This document shows positions 47,586-59,393 of a stretch of 64,000 nucleotides of DNA, piece by piece (positions within the stretch are counted from its first letter, which is position 1; every line of letters starts with the position of its first letter). The stretch is taken from positions 620,001-684,000 of the forward strand of contig CP021223.1 in assembly GCA_003999685.1 (NCBI GenBank), given 5' to 3'. Both the position numbers and the translations under genes were made by a program. The notes beneath the pieces were generated by a model, which was not told where the DNA came from, made no database searches, and saw nothing but the letters and a program-made list of their open reading frames with translations. The DNA comes from Taiwanofungus camphoratus. Lineage: Eukaryota; Basidiomycota; Agaricomycetes; Polyporales; Taiwanofungaceae.

Positions 47586-48947
47586 TCAAAATACACGTGT
47601 CTTTGCCTGAAAGGTCGCCATTCCATTATACCAGAGGCGATCTCGCGGGGTCAGACCCTTACTCTTCCACTTGTTTTCCAGCTTGACGAGGCTATTCACA
47701 GCATCGAGCACCGTAACTTTCCGCGGAGTCATCTCCAGCCCGAGCACCTCCTTCGCCCGGGTGTTGTCAATCGGAGTCGTGGGTGCAGGTGCGTACTCCT
47801 TCGCAGCACCAGACAAGCGACCCTTAAGCTCCGGGCGCTCGGAGGCGATATACTCCACCGCGTTCTTCCAGCTAAACCACTCCCCCGACATCAGTATGCG
47901 CTTGCGGTCGAGATTGTTGGAAGAGGTAAGTGCTTTGACTAGGCCACACGCAACGTCTGCGGATGTCAATACCCTTAGCATATGGCTGCTTAGGCTTTGC
48001 GGCGGGATTGAGAAGCTTGCAGATAAGATGTTTGAGCCCAGAGATGCCAATTTCGCATCGGGTACTTGCCATCCGGGGGTGAAAGGACCAAAGAAATAAG
48101 GCGGGTTAACTGAACCACAAGCATCAGCGACTGGTTATGTGCACGAAACTGCTGTCTACCGGTTGTTATGTCTTCTCGACAGCATATACGAAGAAGAGAT
48201 CGCGAGTACTGTCCAAAGCTTCTTCTCTTGTAACCAAGTTTCGGTCTTAGGTCCACTACGATTGAGATAAATCGTAAGTACAGTTAAGATGACCCATCAC
48301 AAACCTTGATTTGTAAAAAAATGTGAAGGGGACTGGGCCCTGGTGCTGACGGTGAAGCTAATAGCGAACTTTGTAATCCCCGCTTGCTCGGCTTGACGCA
48401 GTATACATATTTTGGCTTCCTTCTATTGCCACCTGGCAAGAATATGCTTAGCAGTCTTCACAACATATAGACCCCATGTTCAGCCTGCATTCAGTTGGGC
48501 CACTGGCTCCTGTTCTCTTCCCATAAGAGGGACAGCCTGATGAATAACACCTTCGACACCTGGGCAGAATGGGTACATCGGTCTCAGTTATCAGGATCAA
48601 ATTGATGCAAAAGATTAATACCTTTCAATACTTCGGTGAAATCACTGGCTATGAGATCGTCCGTTGCTACGACTTCGTACCTATCATTACACTCAGCGTA
48701 GCCTTCGCGCGCCAGAGACTCCTTGTTAGACCGAGCGCTTCTACAGATGTCGGGAGGACATCAGCAGAGAAATCTGTAAACATCTAACTTGTAGAATTTA
48801 CCCTCGCACGCGGGGCCTCAAGGAGCTGGTGCACGAGATGGGAGCCTAGGAGACCAGTCACCCCTGTAACCTACAAGAAATATGGGAGACAGCCATAAGG
48901 CTATATCCGAGAGGGCTCATGAGAATGAGAGACTTTGTGGTAGACAT
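47586..48947 (-). pseudogene. NAD(P)-dependent epimerase / dihydroflavonol reductase-like pseudogene
   Basis: The pieces spell a short-chain epimerase of the NmrA/cinnamoyl-CoA-reductase-like group. MSTTKSLIL (ATG 48945-48947) is followed by the Rossmann motif VTGVTGLLGSHLVHQLLEA, ARRSNKES-type NADP specificity, YEVVATDDLIASDFTEVLKG, VEGVIHQAVPLMG, then PYFFGPFTPGWQVPDAK and a long C-terminal exon (VACGLVKALTSSNNLDRKRI). Several lesions are visible. The first intron donor is AT instead of GT at 48920. After LLEA (about 48810) bases are missing, so VRG is out of frame. An in-frame TGA lies at 48480-48482. Between about 48040 and 47960 the family-like reading LLNPAAKPKQPYAKGIDIR sits one frame away from the flanking exon. 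Together these argue for a decayed host gene. Confidence 0.72.
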
Positions 48948-49502
48948 CACCACTCGACTAGTTGTGATATGAAGAGAGAGAAGCGATAGATGACACATAT
49001 TCAATTCATTGTCGAACAGGGATCATATAGTCTACGCATCCCCCCGTAAACATGAGAATATGAATGAGATTCGGTGTCAGCGTGAATTGCTACCCGAGGC
49101 TCGCCGCTCAGTCGTAGTGAGGCGACTGATCCTTGTGTGATTCCTGAGCAGCGGCAGGCTGCAGGCCGAGATATGATAGCCTGTCACCTGAGCAATCAAA
49201 GCCCGGTCGGTCGTGCTCCTAGGTCACCACTAACTTGCTGATCGCTACTCTACATGAGCGGGAGCAGTTGTAACTCATTGTAGACGAGTCTCAGGACACA
49301 TGCTAACATACATCCGCGAAATCGGGGTGTAAGATGACCAACCTTGTCATACAGTCCAGTTTCTTCTATAATATTGGTAACAAACATCCTTCATAGAGGC
49401 CAAGAAAATGCACATATTGACGGATTCAATAGACGACAGGCATTTGCCAGATACTAAAGCGACAATATCGCAACTGGCTTGGAGTCCAAGTATTCCCTGA
49501 GA
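48948..49502. other. intergenic, no feature recognised
   Basis: 555 bp between the epimerase remnant and the secreted-protein gene. No coding or RNA signal was seen on either strand. Confidence 0.45.
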
Positions 49503-50465
49503 TTAAACAGTACTAGTCACGTTCGCCGGAGCCTGCGTCGCGTCGTTAGTCGTGGTCAGATTCTGTGGGACTTCCGGCAGTGTCGGGGGATGATTGCTGT
49601 CAATATTAATCAGGCCCATGTTCTCATATGCGGGAGTAGGCTGGGGGGCAGCAGTCGTATCAGTCGTGACCGGCGGAGGCGGAAGAATGGCGTCAGTGTC
49701 TAGCACCATGGAGTGGCGCTGCGCAATGTGAGAACGACCGAACGAGAAGAAACGGGAGAAGAAGTAGGTGGGCTTGAGGTCTCTGCGAGTGGGTGCGTTA
49801 TCGCCAGGATCGACGTTGTCTGCAGTATCAGTGCTGTCAGTGTTATCGCTACCCTCGCTCCCTTCGCCATCTCCGTCTGCATGTTGGGAGCTGGCCTGAG
49901 GATGGAAGACATCAGCGAGCGCCGTGTGGAACAGTGCCGACGCGTTGGTCCTGACTTCGCCAAGTGCCTCGAGCACCGAAGATATGATATTGACTGGCGA
50001 GGCGACATTCGGTCCGTGCGGAGCAGGGTCAGAGGTCTCTGCTGTATCGTCCTCATGGTTGTGCAATCGAGCACGCTCAGCCTCATCAGCTTTCTCGTTG
50101 CGCTTTGTCATAGTAGGGTTCAAGAGCGATGGGAGTGTCATGTTCTCGGTGGCGTCATAGTCGTTTATGCGAATTTGGCGGCGCTCCAGGTCATCTGAGC
50201 GCAGGGACCGGAGGATAGGGATATGCACAGGACTAAACATATCGTGGGCAAGATGAGGATTGGAGTCGAATCTTTGACCCGCCGGGGGTATATTGTTGGC
50301 TAATCCAGTAGGTAATGGGAGATTCGGCAGTTCGCTGGGACCTACGAGGCCGACAGTCATCGTCACGACTCCCGGTATTTCGACGACGGTGCTGATAGCC
50401 ATGGGTGCCGCAGATATTGGCGTGGCTGCAGCAAGAGTCATGAGGACAATAGTCGAGGCCAGCAT
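49503..50465 (-). CDS. Secreted acidic protein with dibasic sites, single exon
   Basis: The ATG at 50463-50465 opens a signal peptide (MLASTIVLMTLAAATPISAA). The 320-residue product has no recognised domain. It contains dibasic sites that Kex2 could cut (LERR, MTKR, PTRR), an acidic Asp/Ser/Thr-rich run near 49800-49870 (GSDNTDSTDTADNVDPGDN), and a Pro/Thr-rich C-terminal part with N-glycosylation sequons (NLT, NVT). There is no intron, unlike nearly all neighbours. It is divergent from PRM1 with 963 bp between the starts. It could be a small-secreted or cell-wall protein, or a precursor that is cut into parts; no function can be assigned. Confidence 0.65.
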   Translation of the reverse strand: MLASTIVLMTLAAATPISAAPMAISTVVEIPGVVTMTVGLVGPSELPNLPLPTGLANNIPPAGQRFDSNPHLAHDMFSPVHIPILRSLRSDDLERRQIRINDYDATENMTLPSLLNPTMTKRNEKADEAERARLHNHEDDTAETSDPAPHGPNVASPVNIISSVLEALGEVRTNASALFHTALADVFHPQASSQHADGDGEGSEGSDNTDSTDTADNVDPGDNAPTRRDLKPTYFFSRFFSFGRSHIAQRHSMVLDTDAILPPPPVTTDTTAAPQPTPAYENMGLINIDSNHPPTLPEVPQNLTTTNDATQAPANVTSTV

Positions 50466-51428
50466 CTTTTCAGTTCACGATCCGATGAGACCAGATGGCT
50501 AGTTGCTGATTAACGAGGTTGGAGGAGCAGTGAGCGGACGAAAAGTCGGATATACAGTTGAAGCTTGAGTTGAAGGATGCAAAATCCAATAAAGTGGTCC
50601 CCTCTAGTTATTGAGAGGGCTGACATTCGGAGGCTGGCATAGAGCTCACACCGATCGTAGTCATTCTCGCTTTCGGTCGAGCGCTGGCCATGATCGAAAT
50701 GATCGGTGAGCCCCGACATAGTATCCCAATCGACGGATTAATCATTAAAGCTGGGTAAGCGGCCACACGGGACATTTCAACTAGAGGTCATAAATGTTCC
50801 ATTTTGTTCAGCCTAAGTCACTGAAGGAAAGCTATTGAATGAGTCGATGCCGACCTGTGCTTACACCTGTGAATCGACACACCAAATCGCATGCAGAATC
50901 CCATGTTTCATCTATACAATACAATTGTTGCCTCCGCCCTCTTGAGTTGCTTACCTGTGTACCTGTATACGGCTCTTCACGTTCATGCTGTGGGATTGGC
51001 ATATGCCACCGTAACCAGTCAGGGGACCAATGGCTGAGTCGCTGCTATGAGTATGGCCCCTAAAACTTTGTCTTCAAACCAAATGTGATAACGAGCCCGT
51101 CTCTTTGTGGCAGTGTAAGTCACGATACTACGAGCGGAACCAATTGTCTTAAGTCAGGTCATGCCAATGTCACGTGTTACGCGTCAATGTCAACGGTGAC
51201 GGTTACCAAATTGGGATACGTTATTGTACAGAGCCCTCAGCAAGAACAATGGGCCTAGGAGACGCACCGGTTACAATGACCTTTTCTTTTCTCAAAAGCC
51301 TCTGCAATGAATTCTTCGCCCCGTCCTCTTTGGGTCTCTTTCCCTCATTTCTCTTCTGTTACGTCCGTCGACGACCCCCATATAACTAATCGACATACAG
51401 TGTCGCCGGCCGACTTACTCTGGCACGT
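50466..51428. promoter_or_regulatory. divergent promoter region, secreted protein (-) / PRM1 (+)
   Basis: 963 bp with no gene on either strand. It must carry the promoters of both flanking genes. No motif was assigned. Confidence 0.45.
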
Positions 51429-54400
51429 ATGTCTACATCACCCGCCCCTCGCTGGAACTCCCCGCCACCCGTTTACGACTCTCATTCGCCAGCATATTCG
51501 AGCGCTACTCTGAAACCATATCTCCAGCTGCCCCATCTCCTCTCCTTGACATGGCTTGCCTACCCGATACTCTCCCTGCTCTTCGTAGTTTTCAGGCTCC
51601 AGTTGTCGACCGCATCCGCTCAGAGCGGCATTGCCAGTGCAAAATCCGACCTGCTCTCTAGCTGCACCGCTGCGCAGAAGGCTGCCACGTCCGCAGCGAG
51701 TATGCCTCGTTATTTGGCGGTCGCGACCAATCAGCAGATCGCTGATGCGGTGAATGCTACCATGGATGCTGCCCGCGCTACGATGATCCTTGCACTGACT
51801 ATTATGGAGGCGATCATTAATTTTATCATCGATATGTACCGATCCACGTTCCTGTGCTTTCTTGAGCTGGTTGTACGAGGTGGTCTCTCCCTTCTCATTG
51901 ATGCTGTCCAGGAGGTGGGTTAGACATAATCGTATAGGTGCCTTATTGCTAACGTTGTCAAATTCAACAGATCAATAGCTTTCTTCAGAATACTTTGGGT
52001 AGCATACGAACGTCGATCCAGAATGATGTGACTTCTGCAAATTCCGCTATTCAAAGCGCTGTCAATGGGATCAACAAGATTAACCCATTCGGCAATATCA
52101 CAGCGCCACAACTCAACGTTCCGAGCCTGTCTTTATTAGAGAACGTCACGCTGCCGACCGATTTCGAGTCTGCTCTAATCTCGCTGAATAATTCCTTACC
52201 TACACTTTCCAACCTCAAGAGCGAAATCGACTCAATGTGAGTTGGCATGGTCTTACATTGTATTGTTGCTCATGGTCTCCCCAGTGTTGATACTCCCTTC
52301 GAGCTTGTGAAAAAGGAGATTAACGAGACATTTGGGAACCTGACCTTCGATTCAAGTGTTCTTCCAGTTCCTGAGCAGAACAGTTTGACTTTCTGCAGTA
52401 ATCTCGATACTTCCGTTGTGGATGAACTTGGCCGAGATTTGGTCAAAGTGGCCAAGATTGGCATTGTCGTCCTGATTCTGCTTGCATTGCTCCTTACTGG
52501 CGCGAATTGCGCGCTGGAGTGGTACAAATGGCGGCTCTTGAAACAACATCTGCAGAATACTCGCGATGCGTGGACGTCGGACCCTACCGTGTACCACGCT
52601 AGCGTGACGAAGACAGCACCGACGGTAGATCTAAGCGATGACAACCTGCTGATCCTCCAAGCAGACTCGCTCCATCCGCATCTGATGAAGATTGCTAATG
52701 CATTATCAGCCCTCCTTCGTCTCAGCCCGTTACAGTATATCAATCTGCGATGGTTCTTGCACTATGTCTTTCACCCTCCCGCACTTGCATGCTTCCTTAT
52801 CGGGTTTTTCGGCCTGCTCTCTGTCGAGATACAGATCATCGCCATCAGGCCCCTCGCGGACAAGTACTCGTCGCAGGCAGTCGCCGCTGCTACGGGCTAC
52901 ACCGACCTCATCGCGACCTCTATCAATGGCAGTATGTATAACCAATCTTCGTTGTACGCCAATCAGGTCAACGCACGAGTAGATGCCATCCAATCGACCA
53001 TCAACGATGGTCTATTCGGGTGGGTCAATGACACGACAACGACGCTGAATAACACTATCAATGCGTTCTACAACGACCTGCAGGATGCTGTGTCGACGGT
53101 ATTCAACGGCACCATACTCGAGAGTCCTGTACAGGAGTTCATTAAGTGCTTCATTGGATCTAAGGTTAACGGCATTGAGGAAGCACTGACCTTCCTCCAC
53201 AATAATCTCAATGTGGATCTCCCGCGCGTGAACGAGAGCGCTCTCGTCCTCTCTTCTTCAGACCTCAACGAGGTCACCACCCCTATCGCATCAGCTGCTG
53301 TGGGTGGTGGGGATGATAATGGCCAAGGCGTGCTTGGCGAACTCATCGCAGCGTACATCAAGTCCCTAAAGGAGGAACGCATCATGTTTGGTATCTTCAT
53401 GGGTCTCTGGGGTATTGTTGTCCTGATGGCGCTCAGTATCATCTTCTGGCATTCCTACGGCAGAGATTGGCTGGAGGCACACAAGAGGCGGAAGTGGCAG
53501 AGGAAGCAACGTGTCGGGATAAACGGCCCAGTGGCGCCCTTCCGGGACAGGAGCCCTGATTTTGGCACTGCAAGCATGGGTGGGAGTATGGGAGGGGAGA
53601 CGATGGTACAGGTGGACTTGCCCTCTTTTACGCCTATGCCGTCTCCACGACCAAAGCCTGGGCTGATTGACACCATGCGGTCAACCACATGCAGCCTCAG
53701 TGGTACGCAGGCTGAAGACAACCTTTTGATACCTCCCAAGCATCCGCTCAGTATGCGCAATCCCGCCTTCGAGAAGAGCTGGGATAGCTTCCTTGACCAT
53801 GCTGACATTTCTTCACCTCCCAAGAACAGTGCTACTGCCAAAGCTCGTGCTTCGAAAAAGCTGATGGCAGTGGGCAGGAAGGCAATGGGTCGAGAGCGGT
53901 TCGTCAGCGACGAAGAGAAGTCGCAGACCATAGCTCAAGCCGAGACAGTTCCGGAGTCCCAATCAAATGTGTCATGGCTGACGCGAGTGAAGGACATGTT
54001 CTGGAAGAAAGATGCAGGAGAGGTGCAGGAGCATTTCAACGAGATGGAATCGACCCAACCCAAGATTCGACCCCAGCTGATGATCTCCACTTCTCACGCG
54101 TCTGCGGCGAACGTTGGCGGCTCATCAGCTATTGATCACGACACCGGCGAAGCAGCACTATCGTCAGCTTGGTCAGTTTCGCCTGGGCCGCCTCCGAAGT
54201 TGCCATGGATGAACTCTGTTCGCCCAACGAAGAGACTCGGGCTTCCGTCGCACCCATCACATCCCAAGTCTCGACGCACCGCCAGCGTACCCTCGGATGT
54301 CAATTCAGTTTATGACTCGTTGTCTCTGAGCGTACCGCAAGCTGAAGCTGGAACTGCGGTAGCTGTTCCCTTGCATTATGGCTTTGATCATCCGCAGGAA

Positions 54401-54658
54401 GAATCCTCTCTACCCCGTTCAAAGACTCTCATGCCCCCTCCGCTCCATCCGGCACGACAGCCTATGGTCAACCCTGATACATCTACACCCGTAACGCGGT
54501 TACTTACTACGATACACGCACGGCATTCCTCCCAGGCGGTGGACCCGTTCGTGACGCCCTTCGATGACGAGAATCGCGTTCGAAACGCCGACGTTCCTAC
54601 GGAAGCCTTCTCTGCGAGGAGCCAGCCGACAAACCCATTCATTGCTATGGCTTTCTGA
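51429..54658 (+). CDS. PRM1: Plasma membrane fusion protein PRM1
   Basis: Prm1 is a multi-pass membrane protein that promotes plasma-membrane merger during mating and hyphal fusion. The ATG at 51429 begins with a Pro/Ser-rich cytosolic segment, then the first helix ([19 protein letters not shown]). A second hydrophobic segment ([20 protein letters not shown]) lies in exon 1. The second exon (from about 51971) and the long third exon (from about 52284) add extracellular loops rich in N-glycosylation sequons and family-conserved Cys ([17 protein letters not shown]). Further helices are [37 protein letters not shown] and [18 protein letters not shown]. The C-terminal 400 residues are polar and probably disordered. 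Only two introns are needed, and the stop is at 54656-54658. Confidence 0.9.
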
Positions 54659-55092
54659 GATCGCCGACTGTTCGGTTTCGTTACATCTTGTTGCATAACT
54701 AACCCTATCATCGGACGTATCATATATATTGAGAACCGCTGTAATGATTAATACACTTACAATCCTCCACAGATCAAACACCGCAGTTGTATTTTTATTT
54801 GTGGTCCAGATAGACGAACATGTAGCAAATTGGATATATAATGTCGTATACTGAAATCATCATTTGGTGACTGTCAACATAGGGACTCCAGTGTTTCCTT
54901 GTGTACTTTCAATGACATAGCTCAGTGCTCATCACCAGTCATTAATGTTACCATTTCTGCTTGACAGTCATATCGTTTCAAAGTACGGTGATTTTTGACC
55001 CGGTGCACGGTCACCGGATGGCAAAATACTTGCACGTCTCACGTTTCATGGGCCCAAAGGCCCATCTCATCACATTCGTCCAGTTCTACTCA
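54659..55092. other. convergent intergenic, PRM1 / GH92 copy 2
   Basis: 434 bp between two convergent genes. It is AT-rich with no coding signal. Confidence 0.5.
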
Positions 55093-58000
55093 TCATCTCG
55101 CCTCAGCAAAGCCACCGGTAGACAGAGATTCCGGTATCGATGCGCCGCAGTTGTCGACTAATTCCTTGTCTGCCGTCACTTCGATTACAACCTCTCCTCC
55201 GACGCGGAAAACATCGTAGAAGTCGAAGTGGCACCTCGAAGGAGAGACTTGACCATTGATTGTGACACTCTTGACATAGGCGGCGACTCCTGGCGGAATT
55301 GTCTGCTGGACGGAGAGCGGGTCGAAGTTCTGTACCGCTACCGTCGTGCTGACATTCAAATAACTGTTATGGATGGTGTATTTTGGTAGGAAGGGCGATA
55401 CAACCAGGAGCTGCGACGTAGACGGCACTGAGGGAGCACTATAATTAGACTGTAAAAGATAATAGGGAGAGGTTCTCACCAGGGTACAATCCAAGCAGGT
55501 GAAAAGTGAGTACGGTAGCCATAGCTGCTTGATCGTCATTGCCTGGCAGTCCGGCCGGCGCTGTAACAAAGGTTTCAGAATTTTAGACTGTGAGAACCAT
55601 GGTCTTGGACACTTACTGATGTCGAAATTGGCGAACACAATATCGTGCACGCGGTCAACACTTCCGGTTGGGTGGTTGGCATAATGGTATAATACGGGAG
55701 TCTGAGACATGCTGGATTAGGAGACTGCTCCGTCGACGACTGGATTAAGCCTACATTGAACGATGGCTCATTTCCCGGATTATAATAGCTAGCCTGTATT
55801 TTGCTCGAGTCTACATAAGCTCCGTCAAAGAGTCATGGATCAGACACTAACATTGAAGAAATGATCAAGCCTGTCGACAAATGTTTCCTGAATTGACGTC
55901 AGTGCATACTTGTCACGGGTTCGTTATTACACACGTTTCCTCCCATCAGTTGCACGACGTAAGCCATATCGTGCGGAACGAAGCTGTCTCAAGATGAGGA
56001 TGCAAGCAACTTTCAAATTGCGACACTCTCACTAGCTATATTCCCATGATGATGATTCATAGAATCCGACATCATTGTCACCTTGTAGTGAACATTCCCG
56101 GTTGTAATCGGTGTCAGCAGGAGAACAGTCAATAGGGTCGGTATAATAAAAGGTGCCGTTCGCATATCGTTTTTGAGAGAAACCTGTAACGTTCAATAAG
56201 CAAAGATCCGATAAAGTATGGATGTCATATTTACCATGATAGCCGTCACTGACGACTGTCGGATCCCATACGTTCCTGTAAAACTGATTTCGATCAGTTG
56301 ATAACACAGTTTCGAGACGAGAAATGGAATAAGTACATAGGAACGATTCGTGTAGGTTGTTACGTCATTGGTCTTGTTCAATAGCAATGCCACTTCGCGT
56401 ATGGCAAAGTCTTCGTAGGCATACTGCAGGAAGTGTCAAGGGTGCTTGATACAATTTCTGGCAAGACTCACTTCAAGGGTCCTGCTGCCTTCTCGAGTTT
56501 GACGGCCGGTATGGGTAGTGTCGAGTACAGCAAATGGTACGTATCCATACTGCCTAAAACACATACAACCATAATCACAACGGTGCAGAATGGACTTCGA
56601 CCACCTACTGATATACATCTATCTGACGCCCCTGTATGTTCCACTCAGGTGGAGTAACTTCCCCATCCACGAGCATGGCCGCATACAATTGCTCCAGGTC
56701 GATACCGAGGGCGGACGCCTCGTTGTGGTAAGTCATCGCAAAGTGGCCCACAATGACATCTCCACTTGAACCTGTGTATTTGACCAGCGACACGTGAGTT
56801 AAAGTTTCACGATAGACAGCACTAATATTACCTCCTTGTGTCCAGCCTGGAAGATTATTTGCCCTGCAGTCGGGCATCCATCCTCTCTTTAAATAGCTAT
56901 CGATGTAGCTGTCAACAATCTGGGCAAACTCGACCGGTGAGTGCAAGGCCATCAACGGATAGAACGTTCGGAATGTGTCCCAACTATTCGACTATCAGCA
57001 TCTCAAACACCATACCACAATTCGGCTGACCTGCAATACAGGGAATCAAAATAGAAGTGTGTGGTGTTTTCAAAAACACCCTGTGTCTCGTCTGTTGCAT
57101 TGTTCTGTTCACATCGCAGTCAGATAGGACAGCTGCTGGTCATCACCCACTCACTGGAGTTAACGACGCACGATACAGAGAAGAGTATAGAAGCTCTGTG
57201 ACATTCGGGGACGTATGGGCAAAATCGATCTCCACTTTGCCTAGCTGTTCGCTCCACAACGCTTTGGACTGTGCTACAATCTCCTCAAAAGTGGAATTTC
57301 CAACTTCCGTTTCTGCGTTGAGACAAGCTTGTTCTGCCGACCTGAACGAAACTCCTACTCGAATTACTATTTGGCTTGGCTCCCCGTCATATGAAAACAA
57401 GGCTCCAGACTGATAATAGTCACCGATAAGGTTCTGTGGGAGGGTCAAATTAGTCAGCCCTAGGCCAATTGCGGAAGGCCAGTCATCCAGGCCGTATCTA
57501 CGAACACGATACGGGTAAGCTACATATCAACTGAATCGAATGTCAGATTGGCAAATTGGCTCACGTATCGCCCGTCCAAACCCCGTATTCATCCAACGTC
57601 TGTTTTCCGCCATCAAGTAGATCGTAACACGCGAATGCCCGATAATGGTATTGACCCGGTCCGAAGCTATGCAACAGATCACACATTTGATCCCAAGAGA
57701 TCTTGGGAAACGTACGCACCTTGAGCCCCAGAGGCCACCAATGATAATCCTTCCCAAAACCGGGTCGATATACAGTGAACCACCAGCGAAAGACTGGGGA
57801 AGATCGTTGGCTAGATCGAGAGTAAAATAGGGTTTGGCGCCGTTTGGAAAGGTGAAGCGCTCGAGACCAGCACGGCGAGTAGAGGTGGCTTCCATCTTGA
57901 TGTCATTATCGAGAGTTTGCGCAAAGTAGCCGGGATATGCTTCCTAAACAACGGTAGAATCAGCACGATCAATCTGCGACGATAAGCAACGGAATGAATC

Positions 58001-58680
58001 ACATCCGTGTTGTTCTTTCGATAGCGCTCGCGCTCGTCTAATCTGACGGTGCACGAATAAAACCCATCAGGGCACATAAGAGGCATAATCTCAAAATTGC
58101 CGTAGGTTCCTGACAATTTGTCACACTAAGAATTAAATGTTTATTTCAAGCAGAAAGATCAAGTCACACCCAAAGATGACCCTGTTCCACTATCATGCAG
58201 GGGACTCAGTCCTCGAATTGTCTGGGTAGGGTCGGTGACATATCCTATTGTAGAGATTGTGCCGTCCTTAACAATGGATCCACTTTACTCTACCCTAATT
58301 GTGCATACCAGCAGGAGCATAACCCGTCAAGTCAGTCGAAAATTTGGCCTAACATGAGCAAGGTGAATGAGAGATTTCATGTACTGCCATATGGTACTCA
58401 CCATGCCGAATGGGACGGAAGCGCCAGGACTCGACAATATCATCAGAGCGTCGCTCTACTAGTGATAATGCAATATAGATACTCACCAAACATCCCCATA
58501 GTTGTCTGTCCCAATATATACATTGACGAATTCAGTATAGTCAACATTGGTAGAATCTACCGCTGCCTTCGCGATAGCAGCAGAAATGCGCTCCTGAACA
58601 ACAGGAGAAGGCTGGGCGCGAATGAGGCCAAGCAAGGAAGTCACAGGGAGCAACCAAGAGCATCGTCTGAGAACCACCAT
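55093..58680 (-). CDS. GH92 family alpha-mannosidase, secreted, copy 2 (inverted paralogue)
   Basis: Paralogue of the GH92 gene at 37746-41327, on the opposite strand. The ATG at 58678-58680 starts MVVLRRCSWLLPVTSLLGLI, followed by a signal cleavage before QPSPVVQERISAAIAKA. All family blocks seen in copy 1 recur (NVYIGTDNYGDVW, GTYGNFEIMPLMCPDG, ERYRKNNTD, NVWDPTVVSDGYHG, FYESSSWEYSYFVPHD). The final part ends DSLSTGGFAEAR. In one 225-bp stretch (around 57700-57945) the exon is roughly 88% identical to copy 1 by eye, with mostly third-position changes, while intron sequences have diverged. The intron before FYRNVWDP and the one after WEYS are placed identically. The frame holds at the joins that I checked, so both copies seem to be under selection. 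Confidence 0.88.
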
Positions 58681-59393
58681 AAGGAGATTAGGTCGGTCTT
58701 TCCCCAACCTCAACAGATACCGCTACTCGCATCAACCCTTAAGTACTCTGGCCCACGAGAAGTCATACGGAGATAATGTGCGATACGCGGCACTTGGGGC
58801 AAGCGCGTGATCACTACGGCTTCGCGTTGTTGACGCATATTTATGTCGAGGAAGCGAGCACGCATGCGCAGAACGGCCGTCAGAAGGACTATAGAAGAGG
58901 TGTCAAGAGCCGCAGTCTATAAATGAATGCTAGATACCAGATAGAGACGGTGACAAAAATCAAAGCACAGCTCTAGTGATCAGACACGTCTAGTGGAGCT
59001 ACAAGCGAACAGCATCAGTGTCGTAACATCAGATGGACGTTCTGATCAGAAAACATTTACTCACTGTATTTCTGTGCGTATGTCAGCACAGACCGGGACG
59101 AGGCTTGACAGCTTCTTCCAATAAAAAGAGGAATACTCGTACCAGTAATACCAGGAACAGTTTCAAGAGAATCGTAAAGGTGTGTGACACTCAAGATGAT
59201 CAAACGCAGTCGAACACACAAGTTTTTGTGACGAAGGACAGAGTCCACGCAGCCCCTTTGACAGGTCCCAAGAATATGTGACACAGCTCACTCCCTTTAT
59301 GCAAAAGTCCAGAGTCGCGACAGACCGTTGTTGTGCAAGGAGGTAACATATTATGTTGATTATACTAGGTGCCATTCAGGACACTTGTCGAGT
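58681..59393. other. intergenic, upstream of GH92 copy 2
   Basis: 713 bp between the methyltransferase 3' end and the second GH92 start codon, both on the minus strand. No gene or RNA was recognised. Confidence 0.45.
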
